64,000 nt of DNA from an uncultured Verrucomicrobia subdivision 3 bacterium (GCA_903922735.1 CAIXUZ010000059.1:29492-93491); one strand, 5' to 3'. Counted from the stretch's first letter, positions 8,548 to 18,180 are shown. The notes: a model not told the origin generated them from the sequence alone. A program made the numbers and translations.

Positions 8548-9657
8548 CTAGTTCAGCCGCATGGGCATGACGACGTAGAGGAAGGGTCCGTTGATTTTGA
8601 GGACGCCGGGGCTTAATTCGTCGATCAGTTCGATAAAAACTTCATCCTCGGTGAGCGCGTTGAGTGGATCAATGAGATACCGCGGGTTAAAGGCGATGGC
8701 CAGTTCCTTGCCTTTGTAGTTCACCGCAAGCGTTTCGCGCGCTTCCCCTACTTCGGGTGAATTGGCGGTGATGGTGAGCGTGTTGCGCCCGAAATTCAGC
8801 TTCACCGAATTGGCCTTCTCGCTGGTCATGATTTCGGCCCGGCGCAATGCCTGCATCAATTCTTCGCGCCCCAGTGAAATTCTCTCTTTCGGTTCGCCGG
8901 GAATAACCTGCCGGTAATTGGGATAATTTCCCTCGATGAGTTTGGTGGTCAGTAAAATGGTGTTCAGCTTTTCCCCTTTGAGGGTGAACGACGCCTGATT
9001 TTCACAGAATCTAAGCTCAATTTCGCCTTTGTCTTGCAGCAAACGATTCAGTTCGCCCACGGCCTTAGCCGGAACGATAAATTCACCGCTGCTTTTTTCG
9101 GAAATCTCCACCTCTTCGTCCACCAGCGCCAGCCGCCGGCCATCTGTCGCCACCAGGGTCATCTTGTTTTCTTTCAGGCTGATGTAAATCCCGTTTAATA
9201 CGTATCGCGATTCGTCCGTGGACACGGCAAAGGAGGTTTTCTTTATCATTCCCCTCACCTTTTCCTGGGTCAAGATAACTTTTTTTTCCTCCGTTAATTT
9301 TTTGATGGGTGGAAATTCATCCGCTCCCAATCCGTGAATTTTGAAAAAAGAACCCGCGCTGCGGACTGACGTCTGGTTTTTTTCGTCGGTTTCAATTTCA
9401 ATTTCTCCACCGTTTAATTCGCGAACAATTCCAAAAATTTTCTTTACGGGCACGGTGGTGGATCCTTCCCGTTCCACCTTGGCCTCGACTTCACACGACA
9501 CCGTCACATCCAGATCCGTCGCGGTAAATTCTAATTTTCCAGCTCCGGCCCGGAGCAGCACGTTGGAGAGAATAGGGAGCGTCGTGCGGGTGCTGACAAC
9601 ATTTTGCACAGCTTGGAGACCTGCAATGATCTGATCTTTGGCAATGGTTATTTTCAT
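8548..9657 (-). CDS. dnaN: DNA polymerase III beta sliding clamp
   Basis: 369 residues, normal for DnaN. The N-terminus is MKITIAKDQIIAGLQAVQNV, with the internal FIVPAKAVGELNRLL and the C-terminal clamp signature ending in GPFLYVVMPMRLN, the standard hydrophobic-pocket tail. Three clamp domains of about 120 residues fit the length. The clamp tethers polymerases to DNA. Neither dnaA nor recF is adjacent, so this is not a classical oriC neighbourhood. Confidence 0.97.
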   Translation of the reverse strand: MKITIAKDQIIAGLQAVQNVVSTRTTLPILSNVLLRAGAGKLEFTATDLDVTVSCEVEAKVEREGSTTVPVKKIFGIVRELNGGEIEIETDEKNQTSVRSAGSFFKIHGLGADEFPPIKKLTEEKKVILTQEKVRGMIKKTSFAVSTDESRYVLNGIYISLKENKMTLVATDGRRLALVDEEVEISEKSSGEFIVPAKAVGELNRLLQDKGEIELRFCENQASFTLKGEKLNTILLTTKLIEGNYPNYRQVIPGEPKERISLGREELMQALRRAEIMTSEKANSVKLNFGRNTLTITANSPEVGEARETLAVNYKGKELAIAFNPRYLIDPLNALTEDEVFIELIDELSPGVLKINGPFLYVVMPMRLN

Positions 9658-9749
9658 GCGCGGTTCTTAATATGTATCTTCTCTTTTAAAAAAACTATCC
9701 GTATTAAGGCCTGTGAACAAGCCTAACAACTCAAAAAATTCAATTCAAC

Positions 9750-9770
9750 AAAGGTTTTATTTAAACCTTT
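9750..9770 (-). terminator. Possible weak terminator after the cysteine desulfurase gene
   Basis: AAAGGTTT and AAACCTTT form an 8-bp AT-rich stem with a 5-base loop. A modest T-rich stretch follows on the minus strand. It lies between the desulfurase gene and dnaN and is weak compared with the other terminators in the window. Confidence 0.3.
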
Positions 9771-9851
9771 CATCGGCGACAACTGCAAGGTATCCAAACC
9801 ATAAAAATATAAAAGTCAAAGTTATTGGTCTGATCAACAAGTCATTCACAA

Positions 9852-11012
9852 TCACTTCCCCGCCTTACGCCCAGGTTGTACCCGCTGGATGACCGCCGGC
9901 AAAACCGAACGCACAAAATTAATTTCTTCCTTCGTTGTCGCCCGGCCCAAAGAAAATCGAATCAAGGAATTTGCCATTTCCTGTTTTCCGATCGACCGGA
10001 TCACATGGCTGGGCACCAGCGAACCCGCCGAACAAGCCGAACCGCTCGAGGCACAGATGCCTTCCAAATCCAGTCCGGCCATCAGTGCAATCCCATCCGC
10101 ACCCCGAACCGTAAAAGAAAGGGTATTGTTCAAGACGCCGTCCTTGGGACTTACTAAATCACAACCCTCAATGGTTTTCACCACGCCGACCAGCCGGTCC
10201 ACCAGCGGTTTTATTTTAATTTCATCAAAAACCGGAACTTTAACAAAATTTTCCAGCGCCACGATAAAACCGGAGATCGCCGGCAGATTTTCCGTGCCGG
10301 CGCGTCGTTCATTTTCATGGCCGCCGCCAAACAAAATAGGATCGGGATGAAGCGGCGACTTGATGAAAAGCATTCCCGCGCCCTTTGGTCCGTGAAACTT
10401 GTGGGCGCAAAGCGAAACTAGATCCGCATTGAATTGACCAATGTTATCAAACGGCTCCTTCCCGAACCATTGCACCGCATCCGTGTGAAAAACAATTCCC
10501 CGCTCGCGGCAAACGGCACCCAGCTCGGCAACCGGCTGAATCGTCCCAATTTCATTATTCGCCGCCATCACGGAAACCAAAACGGTATCGGAACGGATCG
10601 CCCTCTTTAAATCATCAACCGAAACGCGGCCTTCAACGTTAACGGGAAGCTTGGTGATCGAAAAACCATCGTTTTTTTCAAGATAATCAAAGCATTGCAA
10701 CACCGCAGGATGCTCAATGACGGAGGTAATTAAGTGTTTTCCCTTCGTTTTGAGCGACCGCGCCGTGCCCAAGATAGCGAGATTATTTGATTCCGTTCCT
10801 CCGGAGGTGAAGATGATTTCACTCGGCTTGGCGCCCAGAACCTTCGCCGCCCGGTCCCGCGCCTCGTCCAGCAACGCCCGCGCCCTGCGGCCGACGTGAT
10901 GTACGGATGAAGGATTGCCCCAGATTTCATCAAGAAACGGCAGCATCGCCGCGCGCACCGCCGGATCCAGAGGCGTAGTGGCGTTGTAATCGAGATAAAT
11001 CGTGTGTGGCAT
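9852..11012 (-). CDS. Cysteine desulfurase (NifS/IscS family)
   Basis: 386 residues. It opens IYLDYNATTPLDP, the family hallmark; the PLP lysine is in SLCAHKFHGPKG, and the sulfur-carrying cysteine is in the loop SSGSACSAGSLVPSHV of group I enzymes. It removes sulfur from cysteine for Fe-S clusters and tRNA thiolation. No iscU, iscR or mnmA neighbour is visible, so the specific client pathway is open. Confidence 0.93.
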   Translation of the reverse strand: MPHTIYLDYNATTPLDPAVRAAMLPFLDEIWGNPSSVHHVGRRARALLDEARDRAAKVLGAKPSEIIFTSGGTESNNLAILGTARSLKTKGKHLITSVIEHPAVLQCFDYLEKNDGFSITKLPVNVEGRVSVDDLKRAIRSDTVLVSVMAANNEIGTIQPVAELGAVCRERGIVFHTDAVQWFGKEPFDNIGQFNADLVSLCAHKFHGPKGAGMLFIKSPLHPDPILFGGGHENERRAGTENLPAISGFIVALENFVKVPVFDEIKIKPLVDRLVGVVKTIEGCDLVSPKDGVLNNTLSFTVRGADGIALMAGLDLEGICASSGSACSAGSLVPSHVIRSIGKQEMANSLIRFSLGRATTKEEINFVRSVLPAVIQRVQPGRKAGK

Positions 11013-11018
11013 TCGGAT

Positions 11019-11101
11019 TTACGGTTTGCGATTTATGATTTACGATTCATGCGGATTATTCAAAACGGAGCCAATCGTAAATCGCCAATCGTCAATCGTA
11101 A
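11019..11101. repeat. TACGATT-type dispersed repeat
   Basis: Repeated variants of GCGATTTATGATTTACGATT followed by AATCGTAAATCGCCAATCG form a loose inverted arrangement that fills the gap between divergent nifS-like and trpF genes. The same motif occurs at 2200-2285 and after the terminase gene at about 60600. Any promoter here must be embedded in or just outside the repeat. Confidence 0.55.
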
Positions 11102-11722
11102 ATGAAAACGCAGGTAAAAATTTGCGGCATCACCAGTGTCGCCGATGCGCTGGCCGCCGCCGGGACCGGGGCGGACATGATCGGCCTGATGTTTTACGAG
11201 GGTAGCCCGCGTCACGTTACCGTCGCGCAGGCGGCGGAAATTTCCCTGGCGCTGCCGCCATTCGTGCTGCGCGTGGGCGTGTTTGTGAACCCGGACGAGA
11301 CGCTTGTCACCCGCGCCATTGCCGAATGCGGCTTGAGCCTGCTGCAATTTCATGGCGATGAAGATTCGGATTTCTGCACCCAATTCGGCTTGATGAGCAT
11401 GAAGGCCCTGCGCGTGCGTGACGCGGAATCATTGAATTTGATGGAGAATTATCACACCGACGCCTTTCTGCTGGATGCGTATTCCCAGGCCGGCTTGGGG
11501 GGCACAGGCGAGAAATTTAATTGGGATTTGGCGGTGGCCGCGCAGAAATATGGCAAACCCATTTTCCTCGCGGGCGGCCTGACGCCGGAAAATGTGGCGG
11601 ACGCGGTGAAACAAGTTCGCCCGTTTGCCGTGGATGTTTCCAGCGGCGTGGAATCCGCGCCGGGAAAAAAGGATGCTGCGAAAGTACGGGACTTTATCGC
11701 GGCGGTGCGGCGGTGTGAATAA
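11102..11722 (+). CDS. trpF: Phosphoribosylanthranilate isomerase
   Basis: 206 residues. It starts TQVKICGIT, containing the catalytic Cys of KICG; GLMFYEGSPRHV is the next signature and the phosphate-binding C-terminus is FLAGGLTPENV plus VDVSSGVESAPGKKD. It converts phosphoribosylanthranilate to CdRP in tryptophan synthesis. It is not linked to the other trp genes here, which are scattered (trpB copies at 19 and 27 kb). Confidence 0.96.
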   Translation: MKTQVKICGITSVADALAAAGTGADMIGLMFYEGSPRHVTVAQAAEISLALPPFVLRVGVFVNPDETLVTRAIAECGLSLLQFHGDEDSDFCTQFGLMSMKALRVRDAESLNLMENYHTDAFLLDAYSQAGLGGTGEKFNWDLAVAAQKYGKPIFLAGGLTPENVADAVKQVRPFAVDVSSGVESAPGKKDAAKVRDFIAAVRRCE

Positions 11723-11853
11723 CTTGCCGCGTAAGTTTGCAACTTATCAAGCGGTTAGGAATAAAGATTAAAGGTGAACCCGCAAATCCAGCGAAAAAGT
11801 TTCGCCGCTGTCTTTTAATTTTCGTGTGGTTCGTGTATTTCGTGGTCACCAAA

Positions 11854-12423
11854 ATGAAACGCATCGCGGTCTATTGCGGCTCGAACCAAGGCGTCCGCCC
11901 GGAATACGCGGCGGCAGCGCAGACCCTAGGCACGTTGCTGGCCCGCGAGAAAATTGAACTCGTTTATGGCGGCGGCATGGTCGGCCTCATGGGGGTCGTG
12001 GCGGACGCAGTGTTGAAACACGGTGGCCATGTCATCGGTGTCATTCCTGAAAAACTCGTCATCAAGGAAGTCGTCCACGAAACCCTGCCGGATTTGCGCG
12101 TGGTCAAAACCATGCACGAGCGCAAGGCGCTCATGGCCGAGCTGGCAGATGGCTTCATCGCGCTGCCGGGCGGCTACGGGACGTTTGAGGAATTGTTCGA
12201 AGTGCTGGCGTGGAGCCAGCTTGGCTGGCACCAGAAGCCCTTCGGCCTGTTCAACGTCGGCGGTTTTTATTCTCCGTTGCTGGAATTTCTGGATCACACG
12301 ACGAGCGAAGGCTTCATCCGCGCCCAGCATCGCGCGCTGGTGATCGCGGAAGTCGAGGCGGGAAAATTGATAAACCGGCTGAAAACCCATCGCCCGCCGA
12401 CGGAAATCAAGTGGGTGAAGTGA
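11854..12423 (+). CDS. LOG-family protein (putative nucleotide phosphoribohydrolase)
   Basis: 189 residues from ATG 11854 (MKRIAVYCGSNQG). The upstream frame is a TTCGTGTGGTTCGTGTATTT-type dispersed repeat, not a credible N-terminus. The LOG signature PGGYGTFEELFE and the GGGMVGLMG nucleotide-binding loop are present. Family members release free base from nucleoside 5'-monophosphates such as cytokinin ribotides. The biological substrate in this bacterium is unknown. Confidence 0.92.
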   Translation: MKRIAVYCGSNQGVRPEYAAAAQTLGTLLAREKIELVYGGGMVGLMGVVADAVLKHGGHVIGVIPEKLVIKEVVHETLPDLRVVKTMHERKALMAELADGFIALPGGYGTFEELFEVLAWSQLGWHQKPFGLFNVGGFYSPLLEFLDHTTSEGFIRAQHRALVIAEVEAGKLINRLKTHRPPTEIKWVK

Positions 12424-12576
12424 ATTTCAAGGAAAGTTTATTTTGGCCATTTCTCCTCCCCGGCTTTCGGCTGATGGCGGTCGTCATAGAGGGTTTTCAC
12501 CCTGCAAGCAAAAAATGGCAGACATAAAGCAATAAGCGCATGGCGATGCCGGGTGGTCAGGCTAAAATTAGCCGCC

Positions 12577-13428
12577 ATGCATCGCATATTAGGCAAACAA
12601 ATTCTCAGCCCCAATGTCACGCGGCTGGACGTCCACGCGCCGCGCATCGCGCAAATCCGGCAGCCGGGGCAGTTTGTCATCGTTCATCTCACGGAAAATG
12701 CCGAGCGCATTCCGCTGACCATCGCGGATTCCAATCCGGAAACCGGCGCCATCACGCTGGTCATCCAGGCCGTGGGCAAAAGCACCAACGAACTGGTCGC
12801 GCTGAATCCCGGCGATTTCATTCGCGACGTGGCCGGCCCGCTCGGTCACCCGACGGAAATGATCGAAAGCGGTCACGCCTTGTGCATCGGCGGCGGCGTG
12901 GGCACGGCGGTGGTGCATCCCATCGCGCAGGGCTTGCAGCAGCGGGGCGTGCAGGTGACGAGCGTCATCGGCGGGCGCGCCCGGGAATGGGTGATTTTTG
13001 AGCCGGAGCTGCAGCGCTACGGCAAAGTCGTGGTCTGCACGGATGACGGCGGGTACGGTCGCAAAGGTTTTGTGACCGACGCGGCGAAGGAAATTCTCGC
13101 GGCGGGAAAAGTGGACATCGTCTATGCCGTCGGTCCGGTGCCGATGATGCGCGCGGTGGCCAACCTCACGCGCAGCCTCGGCGTCCGCACGATTGTTTCG
13201 CTGAATCCGGTGATGATTGACGGCACGGGCATGTGCGGCGGCTGCCGCGTTTCGCTCGGCAACGAAACCAAGTTCGCCTGCGTGGACGGACCGGAATTCG
13301 ATGGGCACCTGGTCAATTTTGACGAACTGCAGGATCGCCTCTCCACTTACCGCGAATTCGAGCTTCGCTCCAACGCCTGTGCCAGCGGCAAGTGCCGGAT
13401 GGAAACCGCCCCCGCCTCCCCCGCCTGA
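12577..13428 (+). CDS. NfnA/SudB-like ferredoxin-NAD(P)H reductase subunit
   Basis: 283 residues from ATG 12577 (MHRILGKQILSPNV). It has a ferredoxin-reductase FAD domain (GQFVIVHL, RIPLTIADS) and an NAD(P)-binding segment (ALCIGGGVGTAVVHPIA). The C-terminal Cys motif MCGGCRVSLGNETKFACVDGPEFDGH ligates a [2Fe-2S] cluster in relatives. It overlaps nothing but ends 1 bp before the start of the gltA-like gene, the exact NfnA-NfnB or SudB-SudA gene pair. Likely role: bifurcating or plain ferredoxin:NADP+ transhydrogenation. Confidence 0.88.
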   Translation: MHRILGKQILSPNVTRLDVHAPRIAQIRQPGQFVIVHLTENAERIPLTIADSNPETGAITLVIQAVGKSTNELVALNPGDFIRDVAGPLGHPTEMIESGHALCIGGGVGTAVVHPIAQGLQQRGVQVTSVIGGRAREWVIFEPELQRYGKVVVCTDDGGYGRKGFVTDAAKEILAAGKVDIVYAVGPVPMMRAVANLTRSLGVRTIVSLNPVMIDGTGMCGGCRVSLGNETKFACVDGPEFDGHLVNFDELQDRLSTYREFELRSNACASGKCRMETAPASPA

Positions 13429-13429
13429 T

Positions 13430-14869
13430 ATGTCCGCCCGAATCACCACCAAACAACGGATGCAAATCACCCGGCAGGCCATGCCGGAACAGGACGCCGC
13501 CGCGCGCGCCGCCAATTTCCTCGAAGTCAATCTCGGCCTGCCCGAACGGCTGGCGCTGCTGGAAGCCGACCGCTGCCTGCAATGCAAAGATCCGCGCTGC
13601 ATGAACGGCTGCCCCGTGGGCGTGAACATTCCGAAATTTCTCGATCTGCTTACCGCCGGAAAATTGGCCGAAGCCGCGCAAAGCCTGCTCTGCGATAACG
13701 CGCTGCCCGCCGTGACCGGCCGCGTCTGTCCACAGGAAACGCAGTGCGAAGCCGTCTGTGTCCGGGCCGCGAAAGGTCTTCCCGTCGGCGTGGGCTATCT
13801 GGAACGCTACGTCGCCGACTGGGCGCGGGAGCATCGCGACCAGTTGCCGCAAATCAAGCCGCAGCCGACCGGCAAGAAAGTGGCCATCGTTGGCTCCGGC
13901 CCGGCCGGGCTGACCGCCGCCGGCGAACTCGCCCGGCGCGGACATGATGTGACCATTTACGAAGCCTTGCACAAGGCGGGCGGCGTTTTGATCTATGGGA
14001 TTCCGGAATTTCGTCTGCCCAAAAAAATCGTCGCGCAGGAAGTGGAACGGTTGCAGGCAGCGGGCGTTAAGATCGAGTGCAATGTCATCATCGGCCGCAC
14101 CTACACAATTCCTGAATTGCAGGAAAAGTTCGACGCCATCTTCATCGCCAACGGCGCGGGTTTGCCCGTGTTCATGAACGTGCCGGGCGAAAATTTCAAG
14201 GGCGTCTATTCAGCGAACGAATACCTCACGCGCATCAACCTGATGGCGGCGTATGATTTTCCTCGCTCGGACACGCCGGTGCTGAACGGCCAGCGCGTCG
14301 CGGTCGTCGGTGGCGGCAACGTGGCCATGGACGCCGTGCGCACCGCCAAGCGGCTCGGCGCGAAAGAGGCGATGATTGTCTATCGCCGCACGCATGATGA
14401 ACTGCCCGCCCGCGCCGAGGAAGTTCACCACGCCGAACAGGAAGGCGTGAAGTTTGAATTTCTCACCGCGCCGGTTGAAGTGATCGGCAACGACAAGCGC
14501 TGGGTTACCGGCATGAAATGCCAGAAGATGAAACTCGGCGAACCGGACAGTTCCGGCCGCCGCCGCCCCGAAGTCATTCCCGGCTCGGAATTCGTCTTGG
14601 ACTGCGATGTGGTCGTCGTGGCCATCGGCACCAAGGCGAATCCGCTCCTCACGGCCACCTGCCCGGATTTGAATTTGAACAAGTGGGGCAATATCGTCGC
14701 GGATGAAAACGGCGCGACGAGCATTCCTGGCGTTTTTGCCGGCGGCGACATCGTTCGCGGAGCCGCCACGGTGATCCTGGCGATGGGCGACGGCAAGAAA
14801 TCGGCGCAGGCGATCGACCAGTATTTGGCGGCCGTTCCGAAGCCGGCGAATTTAAGTGCCGCAGTTTGA
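13430..14869 (+). CDS. NfnB / GltD-like NADPH oxidoreductase subunit
   Basis: 479 residues from ATG 13430. The N-terminal Fe-S binding motif is CLQCKDPRCMNGCPVGV with a second set CPQETQCEAVC. The FAD Rossmann motif is GSGPAGLTAAGELARRG and the NADPH motif GGGNVAMDAVRTAKRLG; the C-terminal GVFAGGDIVRGAATV closes the FAD site. These are the features of NfnB, SudA and the glutamate synthase small subunit. Pairing with the upstream reductase subunit favours NfnB/SudA; no gltB large subunit is present. Confidence 0.9.
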   Translation: MSARITTKQRMQITRQAMPEQDAAARAANFLEVNLGLPERLALLEADRCLQCKDPRCMNGCPVGVNIPKFLDLLTAGKLAEAAQSLLCDNALPAVTGRVCPQETQCEAVCVRAAKGLPVGVGYLERYVADWAREHRDQLPQIKPQPTGKKVAIVGSGPAGLTAAGELARRGHDVTIYEALHKAGGVLIYGIPEFRLPKKIVAQEVERLQAAGVKIECNVIIGRTYTIPELQEKFDAIFIANGAGLPVFMNVPGENFKGVYSANEYLTRINLMAAYDFPRSDTPVLNGQRVAVVGGGNVAMDAVRTAKRLGAKEAMIVYRRTHDELPARAEEVHHAEQEGVKFEFLTAPVEVIGNDKRWVTGMKCQKMKLGEPDSSGRRRPEVIPGSEFVLDCDVVVVAIGTKANPLLTATCPDLNLNKWGNIVADENGATSIPGVFAGGDIVRGAATVILAMGDGKKSAQAIDQYLAAVPKPANLSAAV

Positions 14870-15157
14870 GCCAGAGGCCGACCAGCGTTGCTCACTTCCT
14901 GAGACGTATCATTCCTACTGCATGGATCCAGTTTAGAACGCCATCAGACCGGCCTTCGTTCCAAACAAGTCAGCCGCACAAAAGCGCCGCTGAAGCCGGC
15001 GCAGTGCAGAGCCTTCGCGACGGTTGCGATGCGGCCTCTCAATATGAGAACAAATCAAAAGTCCTCATCCGCGCTATCTTCCGAGGGGATAAAATAGCAA
15101 AAAAGGGGTTACTTGTGGCAGGAGAAAGTGATATTGTACCGCCTTAGAATTCCAGCT

Positions 15158-16291
15158 ATGAAAATTTCCGTTCCCCGCGAAACCCACCCCGGCGAAAACC
15201 GCACGCCGCTCACGCCGGACAGCGTTGCCAAGCTCGTCAAGCTCGGCGCGCAAGTCGAAGCCGAGGCCGGGCTTGGCATCGCCGCCGGATTTTCCGACGA
15301 AGCCTATCTGAAAGCCGGCGCGATGATCACCGCCGACCGCAGGGAACTGATCGCCTCCGGCGACATCGTGCTGCGTCTGCGCAAACCGCCGGTGGAGGAA
15401 ATCGCGCTGCTCAAGCCGGGTTCCATCCACGCCAGCCTGCTGGACCCGTTTAACGAAAAGGATCTCGTGCAGAAATTCGCCGAACGCGGCGTCAGCGCCA
15501 TCAGCATGGAATTCATCCCCCGCACCACCCGCGCGCAAAAGATGGACGTGCTTTCCTCGCAGGCGAATCTCGGCGGCTACGAAGCGGTCATCCTCGCCGC
15601 CCGCTATTCCAACAAGATTTTCCCCATGATGACCACCGCCGCCGGCACCATTCTGCCGGCGAAAGTGTTCATCATCGGCGTCGGCGTCGCCGGTTTGCAG
15701 GCCATCGCCACGGCGAAACGCCTCGGCGCAAAAGTCACCGCCTACGACACGCGGCCCGTCGTTGAGGAACAGGTGAAATCGCTCGGTGCGCAGTTTCTCA
15801 AGATTGACCTCGGCGAAACCGGCCAGACCAAGGACGGCTACGCGAAGGCGCTCACGGAGGAACAAATCCAGCAGCAGCGCGCCGCGATGAACAAAACCTG
15901 CGGCGATTCCGACGTCGTCATCACCACCGCGCAGGTTTTCGGTCGCAAGGCCCCGGTGCTCGTCACCGCCGAAATGCTCGATGCCATGAAGCCTGGCAGC
16001 GTGGTCGTGGATATGGCCGTGGAAACCGGCGGCAATGTCGAAGGCGTGAAATACGACGAAGTCATTGACCGGAACGGCGTCAAAATCGTCGGCATCGCCA
16101 ATCTGCCCGGCCGCGTGCCGCTCCACGCCAGCCAGGTTTACGCCGCGAACCTCGTGGCGCTCGTCGAGGAATTCTGGGACAAGCAGGAAAAGACCTTTGT
16201 CCTCAAGCTCGATGACGAAATAATCAAAGGTTGCCTGGTCACGCACGGCGGCAAAATCGTGAACGAAAAACTGCTCCCCAAAACCAGCTAA
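15158..16291 (+). CDS. pntAA: Proton-translocating NAD(P) transhydrogenase, alpha-1 subunit
   Basis: 377 residues starting MKISVPRETHPGENRTPLTPD, the alanine-dehydrogenase/PntA N-terminal domain. The NAD-binding Rossmann segment is VFIIGVGVAGLQAIATAKRLGA, followed by VTAYDTRPVVEEQ. This is the soluble domain I that binds NAD(H). The subunit is split from the membrane part (next gene), as in the three-gene pnt systems. About 290 bp of gene-free sequence precedes it and should contain the operon promoter. Confidence 0.95.
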   Translation: MKISVPRETHPGENRTPLTPDSVAKLVKLGAQVEAEAGLGIAAGFSDEAYLKAGAMITADRRELIASGDIVLRLRKPPVEEIALLKPGSIHASLLDPFNEKDLVQKFAERGVSAISMEFIPRTTRAQKMDVLSSQANLGGYEAVILAARYSNKIFPMMTTAAGTILPAKVFIIGVGVAGLQAIATAKRLGAKVTAYDTRPVVEEQVKSLGAQFLKIDLGETGQTKDGYAKALTEEQIQQQRAAMNKTCGDSDVVITTAQVFGRKAPVLVTAEMLDAMKPGSVVVDMAVETGGNVEGVKYDEVIDRNGVKIVGIANLPGRVPLHASQVYAANLVALVEEFWDKQEKTFVLKLDDEIIKGCLVTHGGKIVNEKLLPKTS

Positions 16292-16297
16292 TCTTTT

Positions 16298-16573
16298 ATG
16301 GATACCAACGTCCTGTTTATTTTCATCCTCGCTGTCTTTGTCGGCTTTGAGGTCATCTCCAAGGTGCCCTCGATGCTGCACACGCCGCTGATGTCTGGCA
16401 CCAACGCCATTCACGGCATCATTTTGTTCGGCGGCATCCTGGTGCTGGCGGACGCCGCCACGCCGCTCCAGCAGGCGCTTGGTTTTGTCGCGGTGATCTT
16501 CGGCTCGGCCAACGTGTTTGGCGGTTTCATGGTCACGGACCGGATGCTGCAAATGTTCAAGAAAAAGAAATAG
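16298..16573 (+). CDS. pntAB: NAD(P) transhydrogenase alpha-2 (membrane) subunit
   Basis: 91 residues with three transmembrane helices and the conserved TPLMSGTNAIHGI loop. It forms part of the proton channel with PntB. It starts 6 bp after pntAA and ends 2 bp before pntB, so the three genes form a tight operon. Confidence 0.93.
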   Translation: MDTNVLFIFILAVFVGFEVISKVPSMLHTPLMSGTNAIHGIILFGGILVLADAATPLQQALGFVAVIFGSANVFGGFMVTDRMLQMFKKKK

Positions 16574-16575
16574 CC

Positions 16576-18024
16576 ATGAGTTCTCAAATCGTTCCCTTCA
16601 TCATCATTGGTGTCTCGGTTTTATTCATCCTCGGCATCAAGTTCCTGAGTTCGCCGAAGACCGCGCGCAGCGGCAACCTCGTCGCGGCCGCAGGCATGCT
16701 GGTCGCGCTGCTGGTGTTGCAAAAATCCGGCGGCGACAACGTTTGGGCGCACGGCTGGTCTTTTAATTACACGCTCATCGCCATCGGCACGCTTATCGGT
16801 CTCGCCATCGGCGCGTTCGGCGCGTATTCGGTGAAGATGACCTCCATGCCACAGATGGTTGCGCTCTTCAACGGCCTCGGCGGCGGCGCGGCGGCGCTGG
16901 TCGCAAGTTTGGAATTCATCAAGGGCGCGCATGGCACCAAAGTCGCCGGCATCGAATTGCCCGTGCTGCATGAAACCACCCGATTCATCGCCGGTTCCAT
17001 GCTGTTCGCCACCCTCATCGGCTCGCTTTCCTTCTCCGGCAGCATCATCGCGTATCTGAAACTGGAAGGAAAATTTGAGAAGCCGCACACGTTCCCCGGC
17101 CAGAATATTCTCAACGGCCTTATCCTGCTCGTCATTCTCGGCTTGTGCGGCTGGCTGACCATCAACGTTTCCGGTGGCAACGCGGTCACGGCGTTCATTG
17201 TGATGTTCGCCCTCGCCCTGTTCTTCGGTGTGGCGATGGTCATGCCCATCGGCGGCGCGGATATGCCGGTGGTCATCTCGCTGCTCAATTCTTTCACCGG
17301 TCTCGCGGTGGCGGCGGATGGTTTCGCCATCAACAACTTGGCGATGGTCGTCGCGGGAACGCTCGTCGGTTCCTCCGGCACGCTGCTCACGCTGCTCATG
17401 TGTAAGGCGATGAACCGCCCCGTCACCAATGTTCTGTTCGGCGCGTTCGGTTCCAGCGGCGGCGGCGCGGCGGCGGCCGGCGGAGTCGCCGGAACGGTCA
17501 AAGCCATTCAGGCCGACGAAGTGGCGTTGCTGCTGGCCTACGCCCAGCGCGTTGTGGTGGTGCCCGGCTACGGCATGGCCGTGGCGCAGGCGCAGCATTC
17601 CGTGCGCGAACTGACCGAGGAACTCGGCAAGCGCGGCGTTGAAGTGCAATTTGCCATTCATCCGGTCGCCGGCCGCATGCCCGGTCACATGAACGTACTG
17701 CTGGCCGAGGCGAATGTGCCCTATGACCAGCTCATCGAAATGGAGCAGATCAATCCCTCGATGGACCGCGTGGATGTCTGCCTCGTCATCGGCGCGAACG
17801 ACGTGGTGAATCCCGCCGCCCGCGAGGACAAGTCCAGCCCGATTTTCGGCATGCCGATCATTGATGCCGACCATTGCAAGCAGTGCATTGTGATGAAACG
17901 CTCGATGGCCGCCGGTTTCGCCGGCATCGAAAACCATCTCTTCTACAAGGACAACACGCGGATGTTATTCGGCGACGCCAAAGCCTCGCTCAACGCGCTC
18001 GTCGCGGCGGTCAAGGCGAGCTGA
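16576..18024 (+). CDS. pntB: NAD(P) transhydrogenase beta subunit
   Basis: 482 residues: an N-terminal membrane domain of about nine helices, then the NADP-binding domain III with GYGMAVAQAQHSVRELTEELGKRG, HPVAGRMPGHMNVLLAEANVPYD and the closing GDAKASLNALV. Together with PntAA and PntAB it uses proton motive force to reduce NADP+ with NADH. Lying right behind the NfnAB-like pair, it gives this stretch two independent NADPH-balancing devices. Confidence 0.96.
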   Translation: MSSQIVPFIIIGVSVLFILGIKFLSSPKTARSGNLVAAAGMLVALLVLQKSGGDNVWAHGWSFNYTLIAIGTLIGLAIGAFGAYSVKMTSMPQMVALFNGLGGGAAALVASLEFIKGAHGTKVAGIELPVLHETTRFIAGSMLFATLIGSLSFSGSIIAYLKLEGKFEKPHTFPGQNILNGLILLVILGLCGWLTINVSGGNAVTAFIVMFALALFFGVAMVMPIGGADMPVVISLLNSFTGLAVAADGFAINNLAMVVAGTLVGSSGTLLTLLMCKAMNRPVTNVLFGAFGSSGGGAAAAGGVAGTVKAIQADEVALLLAYAQRVVVVPGYGMAVAQAQHSVRELTEELGKRGVEVQFAIHPVAGRMPGHMNVLLAEANVPYDQLIEMEQINPSMDRVDVCLVIGANDVVNPAAREDKSSPIFGMPIIDADHCKQCIVMKRSMAAGFAGIENHLFYKDNTRMLFGDAKASLNALVAAVKAS

Positions 18025-18039
18025 TTCAAATCAAAAACA

Positions 18040-18078
18040 GAAACCGTTGCGCGGAAAATTCCGGGCATCGGTTTTTTA
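18040..18078 (+). terminator. Rho-independent terminator of the pnt operon
   Basis: AAACCG, TGC and CGGAA on the left pair with TTCCG, GCA and CGGTTT on the right, followed by TTTTTATTTT, 16 bp past the pntB stop. Confidence 0.8.
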
Positions 18079-18180
18079 TTTTGGTGAGGGCTGCGCTTGT
18101 CAGGTCGAGCCGTGCGGGCGGCGCGAACAACTTACCGGGATACTGTTCGGCCGGACTCCATGTGTGAAATAATGCGCTCA

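Noticed and set aside
9658..9851. Replication origin near dnaN
   Set aside because: AT-rich but without dnaA, DnaA-box clusters or recF; the gap is only about 190 bp.
13217..13429. N-terminal extension of the NfnB-like protein
   Set aside because: It overlaps the end of the NfnA-like gene out of frame; ATG 13430 gives the standard family start.
15074..16552. Minus-strand 492-codon frame over pntAA/pntAB
   Set aside because: Antisense shadow of GC-rich codon usage; His/Asp/Gly-rich product typical of such shadows.
16621..17937. Minus-strand 438-codon frame over pntB
   Set aside because: Antisense shadow; the plus strand encodes a complete PntB.
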